Position numbers and translations under genes: made by a program
NCBI RefSeq assembly: GCF_010894455.1
Contig: NZ_JAAIXY010000022.1
Coordinates: forward strand, 146,164-210,163
DNA length: 64,000 nt
Direction of reading: 5' to 3'
Origin: Myxococcus eversor
Lineage (GTDB): Bacteria; Myxococcota; Myxococcia; Myxococcales; Myxococcaceae
Shown: positions 1 through 8,407 of the stretch, piece after piece
Numbering within the stretch: the first letter of the stretch is position 1
Layout: each line of letters starts with the position of its first letter
The notes under the pieces: generated by a model
Seen by the model: only the letters and a program-made list of their open reading frames with translations
Database searches by the model: none
Told to the model about the DNA's origin: nothing

Positions 1-1
1 C

Positions 2-2566
2 GCCGCGGATGTGCACCGCCCCTATGTCCGGCCCCGCGAGGAGCGTCCCTCCATCGCCGTGCCCCTGAGGGAGCTGGCCCGACTGGAGGAGAGCGGAGAC
101 CGCGCGGGCATCGCCGCGTCCTACCTCCTTCATGGAGATCCACAGCAAGGCCTCGCGCACCTCGCGCACGCGCCGCCGTCGCTCAATCGCGACAACGACC
201 AGGCCGTCGCCGCCTTCCTGCTCAAGCGCCATGACGAGGCGCTGACCTCGCTCGACGGAATCCTGGAGACCTCGCCCCGTCATCCGCAGGCCTTGTGGAA
301 CCGGGCGCTCGTGCTGCGGGAGATGGGGCTGCACCTGCTCGCGGCCTCCGTCTTCGACCAGGTCGCCGCCCTGGGTGAGCCCGGCTGGAGCACGGAGGCC
401 CGTGAGCACGCCGCCTCGCTGCGGGCGTCCGTGAGTCAGCGGGACACGTCCTGGAAGCGCACGCTGGCCGCGCTCACGAAGCTGGCCCAGGACCCCACGC
501 TCCCCATTCCTCTGGAAGAGGCCCGCCAGCATCCCGGCATCTCTCGCGGCCTCTTCTACGACGCCGTGCGCACCGCGCCCACGTCCGCCCGGGTGCTGGC
601 GCTCCTGCCTCTCGCGGAGCTGTTGGACCGCATCCACGGTGGCACCGCCCTGGCGGACCACACGCGCGCCGTGGCCACACGGGACTTCACGCGCCGCGCG
701 CCACTGGCCGCCGAGTACGCGCGACTCGTGCGCGAGCGCCAGCCCGCCTCGGCGGAGTTCCTCACCCGCCTGCGCGGCGCGGGTGAACAGGACCTGCTGC
801 TCGGCGCGCGCCTGCTGTCGCCGGAGGCCCAGAGCCCGCCCGAGGAGCTGGAGAAGCTGGCCCGCGAGTGGGATGACCCGTGGATCCACCTGCTGGTGCA
901 GGACGAGCTCGCGCGGCAGGAGGGCTTCGCGGGCGAGTCGTGGCGGGCGGACCAGCGCCTCAAGGCCGCGCTGACGTTCTGTCGCGAGAAGCGGCTGCGC
1001 CCGCGTTGCTCGGACCTGCTGCGCAAGATGAGCCACAGCGCCACGTCCGCCAACCGGCTGTCGGAAGCCGAGGAGACGGCCCTGGCGAGCTGGCGCGAAG
1101 CCCAGGCGATGGGCGAGTGGGGGCTGGAGTCCGCGGCCCTGCGCGCGCTCGCCCAGGCGGCCCGCTTCCAGTTCCGCGTGGCCTCCGCGCGCGCATACCT
1201 GTTGGAGTATCTGGCGAGAGATCCGGACTCCTGCGGCGTGAAGAACTACGTCCACCGCAACCTGGCGTCCCTGGAGCTGATGCGGCTGAGGCCCAAGGAG
1301 GCCCGCCGCGCCATGGTGCTCGCGCAGGAGTGCGCCACGTCCGTGGACCTCATCGGCGCCTGGACCCTCACCGACCTGATGCGGATGGACCCTCGGCCCG
1401 AGGACGCGGCGCAGATCAGCGCGGAGCTGGCCCGGGCCGAGGCGAAACGGGAGACTCCCGGTCGCCGCATGCTCGCCCAACTGGTGCGGGCGCGCTTCGA
1501 GCTGCTGAAGGACCGGAAGCAGGGCAATGAGCGGCTCGCCGCCCTCATCAAGCAGGCCGCGCCGTTGCTGGCGACGGACGCGGACGCGCGCGACGCGGTG
1601 GCGGTGGCCTACCAGACGATGGCCGTCACGGCTGGCGAGGCGGGCGCATTCTCCGAGGTACCGGGCGTCGTGGCCAGGCACCTGGGCGTCACCAGTCCCA
1701 AGCAGTGCGCGCTCATCGCCGCGACGGAAGCCGAGCGCACCGTGGTGGTCGCGCTCGGGCCCCGGGGCCAGGTGCTCGGTCACCATGACGCCTCCCGCAA
1801 GGAGCCGCTGGGAGAAGACCTGTCCGGGCTGGTGCCGGAGAAGCTCTTGACGCTGTTGCGCACGTGCCCTCGGGTGGACGTGCTCGCGGCGCCTCCGCTG
1901 GACAGCCGGGCCGGACTGCTCCCGCCGGAGATGGCGTGGAGCTACCGCGTGGCCACGGGCGTCGCGGCGGAGCCGAAGACGAAGCCGCCCCCGCCCTTGC
2001 ACCTGGTGGTGGCCAACGTGGAGACGCCCTCGGGACTGGGGCTGGCGCGACTGTCCTCGTGGGAGTCCACGCCCGCGCCCATCGGCCAGTCGATGGAGCT
2101 GTCCGGCGCGCAGGCCACGCCCTCGCGCGTGCTGGAGGCGATGGCGCGGGCCACCGACATCGAGTTCCACGCGCACGGAGTGGTGGACCGCAGCCTGTCC
2201 GAAGCCCCCGTCATCGCCCTGGCTCCCGAATATGACGGGCGCTACGCGTTGACCTCGGAGGCGCTGAAGCAGGTGCGCCTGGAGGGTTCGCCGGTGGTGC
2301 TGCTGGGCGCTTGCAGCGCGGCGCGGCTGCCGCCCCTGTTGCATCAGACGTCATCACTGCCCCAGGCCTTCGTCGGCGCGGGGGCACGCGCGGTGTTCGC
2401 GGCGACGGTGGATATCCCGGACTCGGCGGGCCGCTTCTTCCAGGGCGTCCGGGAGCGCATCCACGCGGGGGCGACACCGGCGGTGGCATTGCGCGCGGAG
2501 CGGCTGCGCTGGCTGCGCGAGGTGAAGGGCGCGCCGTGGGTGACGCGCGTCTTGTTGTATGAGTAG
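2..2566 (+). CDS. TPR-CHAT protein, 5' truncated
   Basis: The reading frame is open from base 2, so the true start probably lies left of the window; the GTG at 11 is only the first start-like codon inside it. The N-terminal 500 or so residues are alpha-helical, with tetratricopeptide-like pairs, for example near residues 70-110. The last 200 residues look like a CHAT domain, a caspase-fold cysteine peptidase: the expected catalytic pair is the His in IEFHAHG and the Cys in VVLLGACSAAR. CHAT proteins with TPRs act as regulated proteases or toxins in bacteria and are common in myxobacteria. The target cannot be read from sequence. The gene lies 84 bp upstream of a transglutaminase-like gene on the same strand, so co-transcription is plausible. 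Confident on family, not on role. Confidence 0.8.
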   Translation, partial: AADVHRPYVRPREERPSIAVPLRELARLEESGDRAGIAASYLLHGDPQQGLAHLAHAPPSLNRDNDQAVAAFLLKRHDEALTSLDGILETSPRHPQALWNRALVLREMGLHLLAASVFDQVAALGEPGWSTEAREHAASLRASVSQRDTSWKRTLAALTKLAQDPTLPIPLEEARQHPGISRGLFYDAVRTAPTSARVLALLPLAELLDRIHGGTALADHTRAVATRDFTRRAPLAAEYARLVRERQPASAEFLTRLRGAGEQDLLLGARLLSPEAQSPPEELEKLAREWDDPWIHLLVQDELARQEGFAGESWRADQRLKAALTFCREKRLRPRCSDLLRKMSHSATSANRLSEAEETALASWREAQAMGEWGLESAALRALAQAARFQFRVASARAYLLEYLARDPDSCGVKNYVHRNLASLELMRLRPKEARRAMVLAQECATSVDLIGAWTLTDLMRMDPRPEDAAQISAELARAEAKRETPGRRMLAQLVRARFELLKDRKQGNERLAALIKQAAPLLATDADARDAVAVAYQTMAVTAGEAGAFSEVPGVVARHLGVTSPKQCALIAATEAERTVVVALGPRGQVLGHHDASRKEPLGEDLSGLVPEKLLTLLRTCPRVDVLAAPPLDSRAGLLPPEMAWSYRVATGVAAEPKTKPPPPLHLVVANVETPSGLGLARLSSWESTPAPIGQSMELSGAQATPSRVLEAMARATDIEFHAHGVVDRSLSEAPVIALAPEYDGRYALTSEALKQVRLEGSPVVLLGACSAARLPPLLHQTSSLPQAFVGAGARAVFAATVDIPDSAGRFFQGVRERIHAGATPAVALRAERLRWLREVKGAPWVTRVLLYE

Positions 2567-2650
2567 GACCACCGGCGGCCCGTGGGGGTGTCGCCGGAGG
2601 CCGTGACGCAGTGTCCGTGCCCCTCCGGCACGGGCAAGGGGGGGGTGGAC

Positions 2651-3922
2651 ATGCACATCGCGGAACCGCTGGCCATCTACAGCCTGCACTTCGACCGAGG
2701 AGACGCGGACAGCGGCACGGTTGCCTTGTGGAGCCCCATCACCGACACCCGATTGGGAGAACAGCCGGAGTGGATTCGGGACCACCGCGCCGAGCCCATC
2801 GCCTACGTGCGCGGCGCGCGGCCCTCCGTCCAGGTCTCCCTGCTCGCGAACCACTTCGTCCCCGCGTCGTTCGAGCTGAGCGCCTTCGGCCGCTCTCTGT
2901 CCCCGGCCCATGGCCCGGACACGCCCATCCGCTGGCTCGGGCCGCACCCGGTGACGCTGGAGCGCACGGCGGGCTGGAGCACGCTCGCGGAGCCGGTGCC
3001 CTTCAACCGGCCGCTGCCCAACCACATCGGCACGCACTCGCTGGAGCTCCAGTGGGTGGCCGAGTGGACGGACGCGGACGGCAGCGCGCGCCAGCTCTTC
3101 CTGGGCAACAGCCGACATGAGCTGTTCACCACCGGCGCGCCCATGCGCGAAGGAGGCGCGGGTGCGCCGCCCTCCGGGGCCTATGTGCCGCTGGTGCGCT
3201 GGTCCTCCCGCTGGTGCGCGGGGCTGGAGTCGCGCAAGGACATCTGCGACGCGCTGCTGCGAGGCCTGCCGGAGACGGGGCTTCGCTACGGCGTGCCCGC
3301 GTGGACGGTGCGCCACATGCTGACGGTGGGCGGCGGCATGTGCGGCGGCTGGTATCAGCTCTTCCAGCAGCTGGCCAACTGTCAGGGCGTGACGCTGGAG
3401 GGCCGCACGCTGCACCTGGTGCCCAAGGACGACCCGCGCACGGACGAGGTGCGCTGGGAGGCGATGGTGGCGGTGGCGCCGGGCATCAACCAGCTCGAGC
3501 CCAGCCGCCTGACGCGCCTGCAGGGGCGCTTCCATGACTGCGTGCGCTATCCCTTCGCGCCGGACGAACCCGTGGAGCTGCTGGGCCGCGTGGAGTCCCG
3601 GTATGTCTTCATGGCTGGCTGGGACGACGGCCATTGCCTCAACTTCCTGGAGGATTCAGGGCGGCTGTATCTCTACGACGCCTGCTTCCGGACAGAGGCG
3701 GTGGAGCTGGACATGCCGCTGCCCTCGGCGGATGGCCGCCCCGTCAGACTGGGCGCGGAGTCCTCCTTCCGACGCCGCTACCTGCATCCGACGCTGCCCT
3801 TCCTCATGGGGACGCTGCGCGCGAACGGAAGACTCTGGGAGGTGGACCTGGGGCGCAACGAGTTCGGCATCACCGTCGGGACGGAGCAGGTCCCGGAGAT
3901 AGACATCATGTGGACACGCTAG
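2651..3922 (+). CDS. transglutaminase-like hypothetical protein
   Basis: I chose ATG 2651 (423 aa) over the GTG at 2582 because a G-rich Shine-Dalgarno tract lies just upstream of it. The C-terminal half carries what looks like a transglutaminase-type triad in the right order: Cys231 in GGGMCGGWYQLFQQL, His328 in DDGHCLNFLE and Asp343 in LYLYDACF, with about 15 residues between His and Asp as in that superfamily. The N-terminal half has no feature I recognise, and no signal peptide is visible. If the assignment holds, the enzyme would cleave or crosslink amide bonds. It sits between the CHAT gene and a small gene, which starts only 8 bp after its stop. An alternative is a cysteine protease of similar fold. 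The triad is inferred by eye. Confidence 0.7.
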   Translation: MHIAEPLAIYSLHFDRGDADSGTVALWSPITDTRLGEQPEWIRDHRAEPIAYVRGARPSVQVSLLANHFVPASFELSAFGRSLSPAHGPDTPIRWLGPHPVTLERTAGWSTLAEPVPFNRPLPNHIGTHSLELQWVAEWTDADGSARQLFLGNSRHELFTTGAPMREGGAGAPPSGAYVPLVRWSSRWCAGLESRKDICDALLRGLPETGLRYGVPAWTVRHMLTVGGGMCGGWYQLFQQLANCQGVTLEGRTLHLVPKDDPRTDEVRWEAMVAVAPGINQLEPSRLTRLQGRFHDCVRYPFAPDEPVELLGRVESRYVFMAGWDDGHCLNFLEDSGRLYLYDACFRTEAVELDMPLPSADGRPVRLGAESSFRRRYLHPTLPFLMGTLRANGRLWEVDLGRNEFGITVGTEQVPEIDIMWTR

Positions 3923-3930
3923 GAGTTGTC

Positions 3931-4308
3931 ATGCCGACGACACGCGAACAGCTCAGGCGGATGGTGGCGGAGCGAAAACCTCCGTCCCGCGGCTTCGCCT
4001 GGGGGGAGCTGATGGGGGCCCTGGAGCAGATGGAGGTCGGCCCCCTGGAGGACGCCGACGTGGGAGTGCTGGTGGAGCTGCTGGCGCAGCGAGGCCGTGT
4101 CCCCTTGAGAGGACAACCGCCCGTCCCCCACTCCATGCCCCCCGAGGAGCTGGTGCAGTCGCGAGCGCTGAAGATTCTCGCGCAGGCGGGACGGCTCGCC
4201 CTCATCCGAGAGGACCTGGTGCGACTGGAGCGCGAGCCCTCCGCTCCCGCGCTGCGGGAGCTGGCCCGACAACTCCTCAGTCGATTGGAGAGCGAGGAGG
4301 AGGCGTAG
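3931..4308 (+). CDS. small protein of unknown function
   Basis: 125 residues from ATG 3931, which has a clear AGGAG six bases upstream; the same frame stays open further left but there it shadows the preceding gene. The protein is hydrophilic and predicted helical, rich in Leu, Arg and Glu, with no signal peptide, membrane segment or Cys/His motif. It starts 8 bp after the transglutaminase-like gene and is probably its operon partner, perhaps a binding or inhibitory subunit, though nothing in the sequence shows this. Its 3' end overlaps the convergent cupin gene by 32 bp. Family not recognised. Confidence 0.7.
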   Translation: MPTTREQLRRMVAERKPPSRGFAWGELMGALEQMEVGPLEDADVGVLVELLAQRGRVPLRGQPPVPHSMPPEELVQSRALKILAQAGRLALIREDLVRLEREPSAPALRELARQLLSRLESEEEA

Positions 4309-5176
4309 GCTCGCGGGACTCCGGCCGGGGTGTCCACGACACGTTGGGCTCGGGCGCGGCGAAGGACTCGAAGACAATCGCTGCGCCGCCCTCTGGCGAG
4401 CGATGCGAGAACCACCACCCCACGGGAAGCAGCAGCAGCTCACCGGGCGACAGCTCCACCTCCAGGCGCGGCACGCCGTCCGGCACCGAGGTGGCGCCCA
4501 GCACGCGATGCAACGCATGGGCGGGCACGAGTTGGAGCCCGCGGTGCCCTCGCACCTGACACACCAGGGTGTTGCGGCGCGAGGGCCGCAGGGGCACCTC
4601 CGCGCCCGGCTCGTCCCACCACAGGCCCGCGGGGGCCTCCGCCGTCACCAGGCCCGGGGGCGCAATCACCGAGATGCGCGACAGCTCGCTGGAGCCCGGA
4701 GGCACGACGAAGGCGCCGGGTGCCTCGCTCGTGGCGTTGGCTCCGCTCGCGAGCGTGGCCAGCCGCGAACCCATGTCCTCCGAGACCGCGTCCATGAGCA
4801 CCGTGGCAGGGGCCAGCACGGGGAGGTTCTGGAAGTAGTAGCGCTCGAAGAAGTCCTCGGGCGACAAGGCGTCGTGGCGTGCGACGTGCGTCGGGCCCGC
4901 CGACTGGCGATGGAGGTCGGCGTAGAGGTCCAGCAGCCCCTCCAGCTTGCGCTGCATCGCGACGGCGCGCGCGGCGCCCAGGTAGCAGGGGTCCTCGGCC
5001 TCGGCCCGCACGGCCGCGCGAGCGAGCGACGCGTCGACGCCCGAGCGCTCCAGGACAGCCACGAGGTCGTCATGCTCCGCGCCGCGCAGCAGGTTCTCCA
5101 CCACCCAGCGCCGCCACTCCGGCGCCAGCGAGCCCGTCGTTCGCGCTCCAGGAGCGCGCGTGTCCGCATCCGTCAT
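4277..5176 (-). CDS. FIH/JmjC-like cupin oxygenase A
   Basis: 299 residues. Start ATG at 5176 has an AGAAGG upstream and forms an ATGA overlap with the stop of the next gene, so the two are translationally coupled. The first 100 residues are a helical domain shared with the other two cupin proteins here (pattern W-x2-EN-x2-G, then a conserved LEGLL segment). The rest is a cupin-8/JmjC-like barrel with the entry motif SPEDFFERYY and the late LLLLPVGWWFSHR. Such proteins are usually Fe(II)/2-oxoglutarate hydroxylases acting on protein or peptide side chains. The central HxD metal motif seen in cupin B is not evident: the matching stretch reads RNTLVCQVRGHRGLQ without HHD. This copy may therefore be catalytically weak or a pseudo-enzyme partner. 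Confidence 0.8.
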   Translation of the reverse strand: MTDADTRAPGARTTGSLAPEWRRWVVENLLRGAEHDDLVAVLERSGVDASLARAAVRAEAEDPCYLGAARAVAMQRKLEGLLDLYADLHRQSAGPTHVARHDALSPEDFFERYYFQNLPVLAPATVLMDAVSEDMGSRLATLASGANATSEAPGAFVVPPGSSELSRISVIAPPGLVTAEAPAGLWWDEPGAEVPLRPSRRNTLVCQVRGHRGLQLVPAHALHRVLGATSVPDGVPRLEVELSPGELLLLPVGWWFSHRSPEGGAAIVFESFAAPEPNVSWTPRPESREPTPPPRSPID

Positions 5177-6228
5177 CGGTGGACCTTCTCTGGCCTGGGG
5201 CCAATCCAATAGTCGCGCCACTCCACGTTGCGCTCCGGCCGGTCGAAGCTGACGAACGTCACCGACAGGCTCACGTCGAGCGCCTGCACCGCGTGCCACC
5301 ACCCCACCGGAATCAGCAGCGCGTCACCCGGCCCCACCACGCAGGAGTGCAGCGTGACGCGCGCGAAGTCCGGGAAGCGGCCCAGGTCCGGCGCGAGGAT
5401 GTCCACCGCGCTGTAGAGGCCCCTGTCGTTGTAGAGCCGAGGCGTCTCGCAGGGCGGCGCCAACCAGAAGCGCTTGCGGCCCAGCACCTGGCAGAAGAGG
5501 ACGTTGAGGTGGTCGTGGTGGAGGTTCGACACCGTCCCCGCGGGGCCGAACCACAGGTGCACGCTGTCCGGGGCGCTCAGGTCCGGATGGATGAAGCCCC
5601 TGGGTGGAGTCAGGTCGTCGAGCAACGGACGGAACGCGGCGCGCAGCAACAGGCTGTTGCGTGCCACCAGGTACACGTCGTCCGACACACCCGTGTCGCG
5701 CACGTGGGACACCAGCTCGCGCAGGGGCAGCGTCCGGCGCAGGCGCTCCGCATGGAAGTCCGGGTCCGGCTCCGCGTCGCGGCCCGCCATGACCTCCACC
5801 TCCTCGTCACCGAAGCGCTCGGCCAGCCACTCCGGACTCCAGCGCGTCAGCGCCGGCCAGTCGTCCAGCAATCCCTCCAGGATGACGGGCTGGTTGGTGA
5901 CGTAATAGCGCTCGAAGAAGTCCTTGGGGGCCAGGTGGCGTTGTCGCTCCACGCCGACTGGAGGGGTGCCAGGGTGGCGCTGGGCATGGAGTCGGGCCCG
6001 CGTCTCCAGCAGCCCCTCCAGCTCCCGGCGCCGGAAATGGGCCTGTTGGCCGTGACGCACCGCGGGGTGCGAGGCCACGGCGTCCACCGCTTCACGCGCC
6101 TGTGGTTCGGACAGGCCACGGGCCTGGAGCGCCTGGACGAGCCGTGAGGGGTCCACGCCCGCGGTCAAGTTTTCAGCGAGCCAGGAACGCACCGGGGGCG
6201 GCAGGCTCTCGCGCTCGTCAGGAGTCAT
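5173..6228 (-). CDS. FIH/JmjC-like cupin oxygenase B
   Basis: 351 residues, starting at ATG 6228 (MTPDERES); the frame is open further upstream without a better start. It has the same two-part layout as its neighbours: an N-terminal helical domain (WLAENLTAGVDPSRLVQAL), then a cupin-8/JmjC-like barrel with PKDFFERYYVTNQPVI, the probable metal motif in VSNLHHDHLNVLF (HxD), and the distal LLIPVGWWHAV with its His. This is the pattern of 2-oxoglutarate, Fe(II)-dependent hydroxylases of the factor-inhibiting-HIF type, which hydroxylate Asn, Asp or other residues in proteins and peptides. It is coupled by a 4-bp overlap to cupin A downstream. A small proline-rich ORF starts divergently 57 bp upstream. 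Substrate unknown. Confidence 0.85.
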   Translation of the reverse strand: MTPDERESLPPPVRSWLAENLTAGVDPSRLVQALQARGLSEPQAREAVDAVASHPAVRHGQQAHFRRRELEGLLETRARLHAQRHPGTPPVGVERQRHLAPKDFFERYYVTNQPVILEGLLDDWPALTRWSPEWLAERFGDEEVEVMAGRDAEPDPDFHAERLRRTLPLRELVSHVRDTGVSDDVYLVARNSLLLRAAFRPLLDDLTPPRGFIHPDLSAPDSVHLWFGPAGTVSNLHHDHLNVLFCQVLGRKRFWLAPPCETPRLYNDRGLYSAVDILAPDLGRFPDFARVTLHSCVVGPGDALLIPVGWWHAVQALDVSLSVTFVSFDRPERNVEWRDYWIGPRPEKVHR

Positions 6229-6285
6229 GGTTCGCGCGGTGCGATATACCACTCGGGTAGGCCACACCGTTGCATTGGGGACCGC

Positions 6286-6453
6286 ATGACGACTTCAAAG
6301 GATCCTGCTCCAAAAATCGTCCCGAACCCGCCACCCAACCCGGCCACGCGGATAGCGCCGCGCATCGTCCCCAACCCGGGAGGTCATTCCGCGCCGCCCG
6401 AGGAGCGCGCCGTTCCCACCCCGCCGCCCACCACGCCGCCGCTGGAGAAATGA
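6286..6453 (+). CDS. 55-aa proline-rich peptide with internal repeat
   Basis: ATG 6286 has GGGGA seven bases upstream; TGA ends it at 6453. About one third of the residues are Pro. Two near-identical heptads, PKIVPNP (residues 9-15) and PRIVPNP (25-31), are followed by a Pro/Thr-rich tail; there is no Cys, Trp or signal peptide. It lies on the plus strand in the only sizeable gap between three cupin oxygenase genes, divergent from cupin B (57 bp) and convergent with cupin C (18 bp). I see a start, a ribosome site, an internal repeat and mostly G/C third positions. That it is expressed, and that its repeated Asn or Pro residues are hydroxylated by the cupins, is inference. It could instead be chance coding in GC-rich spacer. 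Confidence 0.45.
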   Translation: MTTSKDPAPKIVPNPPPNPATRIAPRIVPNPGGHSAPPEERAVPTPPPTTPPLEK

Positions 6454-6471
6454 CGGCGCGGAGCATGGGCA

Positions 6472-7479
6472 TCATCCCAGCTTCCACCACGTATTGCCCT
6501 CCGGGACGTCGAACTCCTGGAAGGTGACGGACACGCTGACGTCGAGCGCGTGCACCCAGTGCCACCACCCCGCGGGAATCAGCAGCATGTCTCCGGGCTC
6601 GACGATGACTTCGAGGACGTCCGCCTCGCGGTATGCGGGGAAGCGCGTGAGGTCGGGACGGTCGGCGTCGACCTGGCTCCACACCTCGAGGTGGCTGTAG
6701 ACGTGGTGGGTGTGGAACGAGGGGATGAGTCGGAAGCGCTTGCGGCCGAAGACCTGTCCGAAGAGGACGGTGCCCAGGTCGTGATGCAGCTCCGTCCGCG
6801 TGCCCGCGGGACCCACCCAGAGCTTCACGGCGCCGGCCCGCGCCGAAGCGCGCAACAGGCCCGGTGGATAGCGCACGTCGTCGAGCAGCCCGCGCAGCTC
6901 CTCTCGCTCCAGGGCGAAGTTGCGGGCCGTGAGATAGAGGTCATTGGTGGGGCCGCCCTCCTCCAGCCTGCGGAGGAACTCGCCCAGGCGCATCACCGCG
7001 CGACAGGCATCCGGCTCCACGTCGTGGTCCGCGCGGGACTCCCTGCCCGCCATGACCTCCACCTCCACGTCTCCGTAGCGACGTGAGAGCGCCTCTGGCC
7101 GCCAGTTCGCCATGAGAGGCCAGTCCCGCATGAAGCCCGCGAGCAGCACGGGCTCGTGCGCCAGGTAGTAGCGCTCCATCAGCGTGGGCACGGCCAGGTG
7201 TTCCTGGCGCTCCAGGCGCTGGTGGCGTCCGGAGTGACGGTGCAGCGCGACGCGGGTGTCGAGCAGCGAGAGCATGTCCTCGTGGGGACCCATGCGACGT
7301 AGACCCGCCGCCACGGCCGGGTGCGCACGGGTGGCTTCGATTTCCGCGTGAGCGTTCGCGAGCGGCATGCCCGCCGACACCAGCGTGTCGACGAGTCGCG
7401 CCGAGGACACGCCTCGCACCACGTTCTCCGCCAGCCATGCCCGCCACTCCGAGCCCAGGCTGGATGCCACGTTGGCCAT
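6472..7479 (-). CDS. FIH/JmjC-like cupin oxygenase C
   Basis: 335 residues from ATG 7479 (MANVASSLG), chosen because GGAGGGGAC directly precedes it; the longer frame to 7644 is GC-rich leader. It shares the N-terminal helical domain with its two neighbours (WRAWLAENVVRGVSSARL) and then a cupin-8/JmjC-like barrel: LMERYYLAHEPVLL, a probable metal motif TELHHDLGTVLF (HxD) and MLLIPAGWWHWVHAL. Expected chemistry is Fe(II)/2-oxoglutarate hydroxylation of a protein or peptide side chain. It is upstream of cupins B and A on the same strand but separated by 243 bp that hold the proline-rich ORF, so it may be a separate transcription unit. Three divergent paralogues side by side suggest successive or multi-site modification. 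Confidence 0.85.
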   Translation of the reverse strand: MANVASSLGSEWRAWLAENVVRGVSSARLVDTLVSAGMPLANAHAEIEATRAHPAVAAGLRRMGPHEDMLSLLDTRVALHRHSGRHQRLERQEHLAVPTLMERYYLAHEPVLLAGFMRDWPLMANWRPEALSRRYGDVEVEVMAGRESRADHDVEPDACRAVMRLGEFLRRLEEGGPTNDLYLTARNFALEREELRGLLDDVRYPPGLLRASARAGAVKLWVGPAGTRTELHHDLGTVLFGQVFGRKRFRLIPSFHTHHVYSHLEVWSQVDADRPDLTRFPAYREADVLEVIVEPGDMLLIPAGWWHWVHALDVSVSVTFQEFDVPEGNTWWKLG

Positions 7480-7699
7480 GTCCCCTCCGCTGCCCTGCGC
7501 GCCGGGCACTGTACAAGGCGCTCGGTCATCCTGGGCAGGCCAGGGGACAGACGGTTTCAGCGGGTGTGCGTTTTCTTCCGTGCGGTAGGCGGCACGAGGC
7601 CCGGGTGGCGCCTTCCCGCCTGTCCCGACGGGGGGCGACTGCACGGGCCGCGAGTCCCGTGGGCGGACGGAGTCCTAGATTCTCCGGACGAGGCCCGCG

Positions 7700-8140
7700 A
7701 TGAAATCATCCAGCTTGAGGTTCCGGTCGTGCCTGTCGCTCGCCAGCACGGGAGGGTTGGGTGCGTTGCTCCTGCTCGTCGCTCCGGCAAGCGGGCTCGC
7801 GCAGGACGACGATGACGGCGAGGTGGCGCTCGCCCCCCAGGTCTCCTGCTACTCGGCCGCCAGCCAGGGAGGCCTCAGCGACGATTACGTGGCCACCCAG
7901 CTCTGTCGCGGCGCCCGCTCCAATGCTCCCGCGAAGTGCTTCCTGCGCGTCCAGGACGAGGGCTCATTGACCCAGGCACAGGCGCTCCAGCTCTGTCAGT
8001 TCGCGACGAACGACGATGACCCAGCGGCTTGCTACCTCCAGGCACGCAGCAAGAGCTTCGGTGACGACTCGCGCATCCTCCAGCTCTGCCAGCCTCCCGT
8101 GACGGAGTTCCTGCGCTACTGCCCTGTCTACGTGCAGTGA
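7700..8140 (+). CDS. secreted Cys-repeat protein
   Basis: 146 residues; ATG 7700 follows GGACGAGG. It begins with a basic, hydrophobic Sec-type signal peptide ending near Ala-Gln at 34-35, then an acidic patch. The mature part has three imperfect repeats with the core LC-(about 9)-C: ATQLCRGARSNAPAKC, ALQLCQFATNDDDPAAC and ILQLC followed by a final C. The paired cysteines suggest disulfides outside the cytoplasm. Family and function are not recognised; no enzyme motif is visible. It is transcribed away from the cupin genes with a 220-bp gap that would hold its promoter. A degenerate tandem repeat begins at its stop codon. Confidence 0.75.
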   Translation: MKSSSLRFRSCLSLASTGGLGALLLLVAPASGLAQDDDDGEVALAPQVSCYSAASQGGLSDDYVATQLCRGARSNAPAKCFLRVQDEGSLTQAQALQLCQFATNDDDPAACYLQARSKSFGDDSRILQLCQPPVTEFLRYCPVYVQ

Positions 8141-8290
8141 GCGTCGACCTCCTCTTTCATCGTGAGCCAGGCATCGCTCCGTGTTGGACGACGGAGCGTT
8201 GCGCGACAGCTCGTAAGCGTCGACCTCACCTTTCAGCGTGAGCCGAGGGTCGACCTGGGCGAACCATGGAACGTCGCGCGATAACTCGAA
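8140..8290. repeat. degenerate tandem repeat, 2 x 76 bp
   Basis: Two direct copies lie head to tail, 8140-8215 and 8216-8290. They share blocks such as AGCGTCGACCTC, CTTTCA-CGTGAGCC and CTCG near the end, and have diverged in between. Read on the minus strand, the right copy encodes ELSRDVPWFAQ and LTLKGEVDAYEL; the left copy encodes YELSRNAP, then needs a one-base shift to regain LTMKEEVDA. This looks like decayed coding sequence from a repeat protein rather than a regulatory array. No intact gene could be assigned. The remaining bases up to 8407 show nothing further. Confidence 0.6.
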
Positions 8291-8407
8291 GGTCGTGCGC
8301 GGAGCATGCGACATGGTCGAGGTGGTGTCATTCGATGGAGCACGCGAATCGTCTGACGTCCTGCCCCAAGTGGCGCACGTTGTCGCGCCCCGGGTTAGGG
8401 TGAGGCC

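Noticed and set aside
4879..6147. Plus-strand ORF of 422 codons over cupins A and B
   Set aside because: Low-complexity composition and no ribosome site; the minus strand carries conserved cupin motifs.
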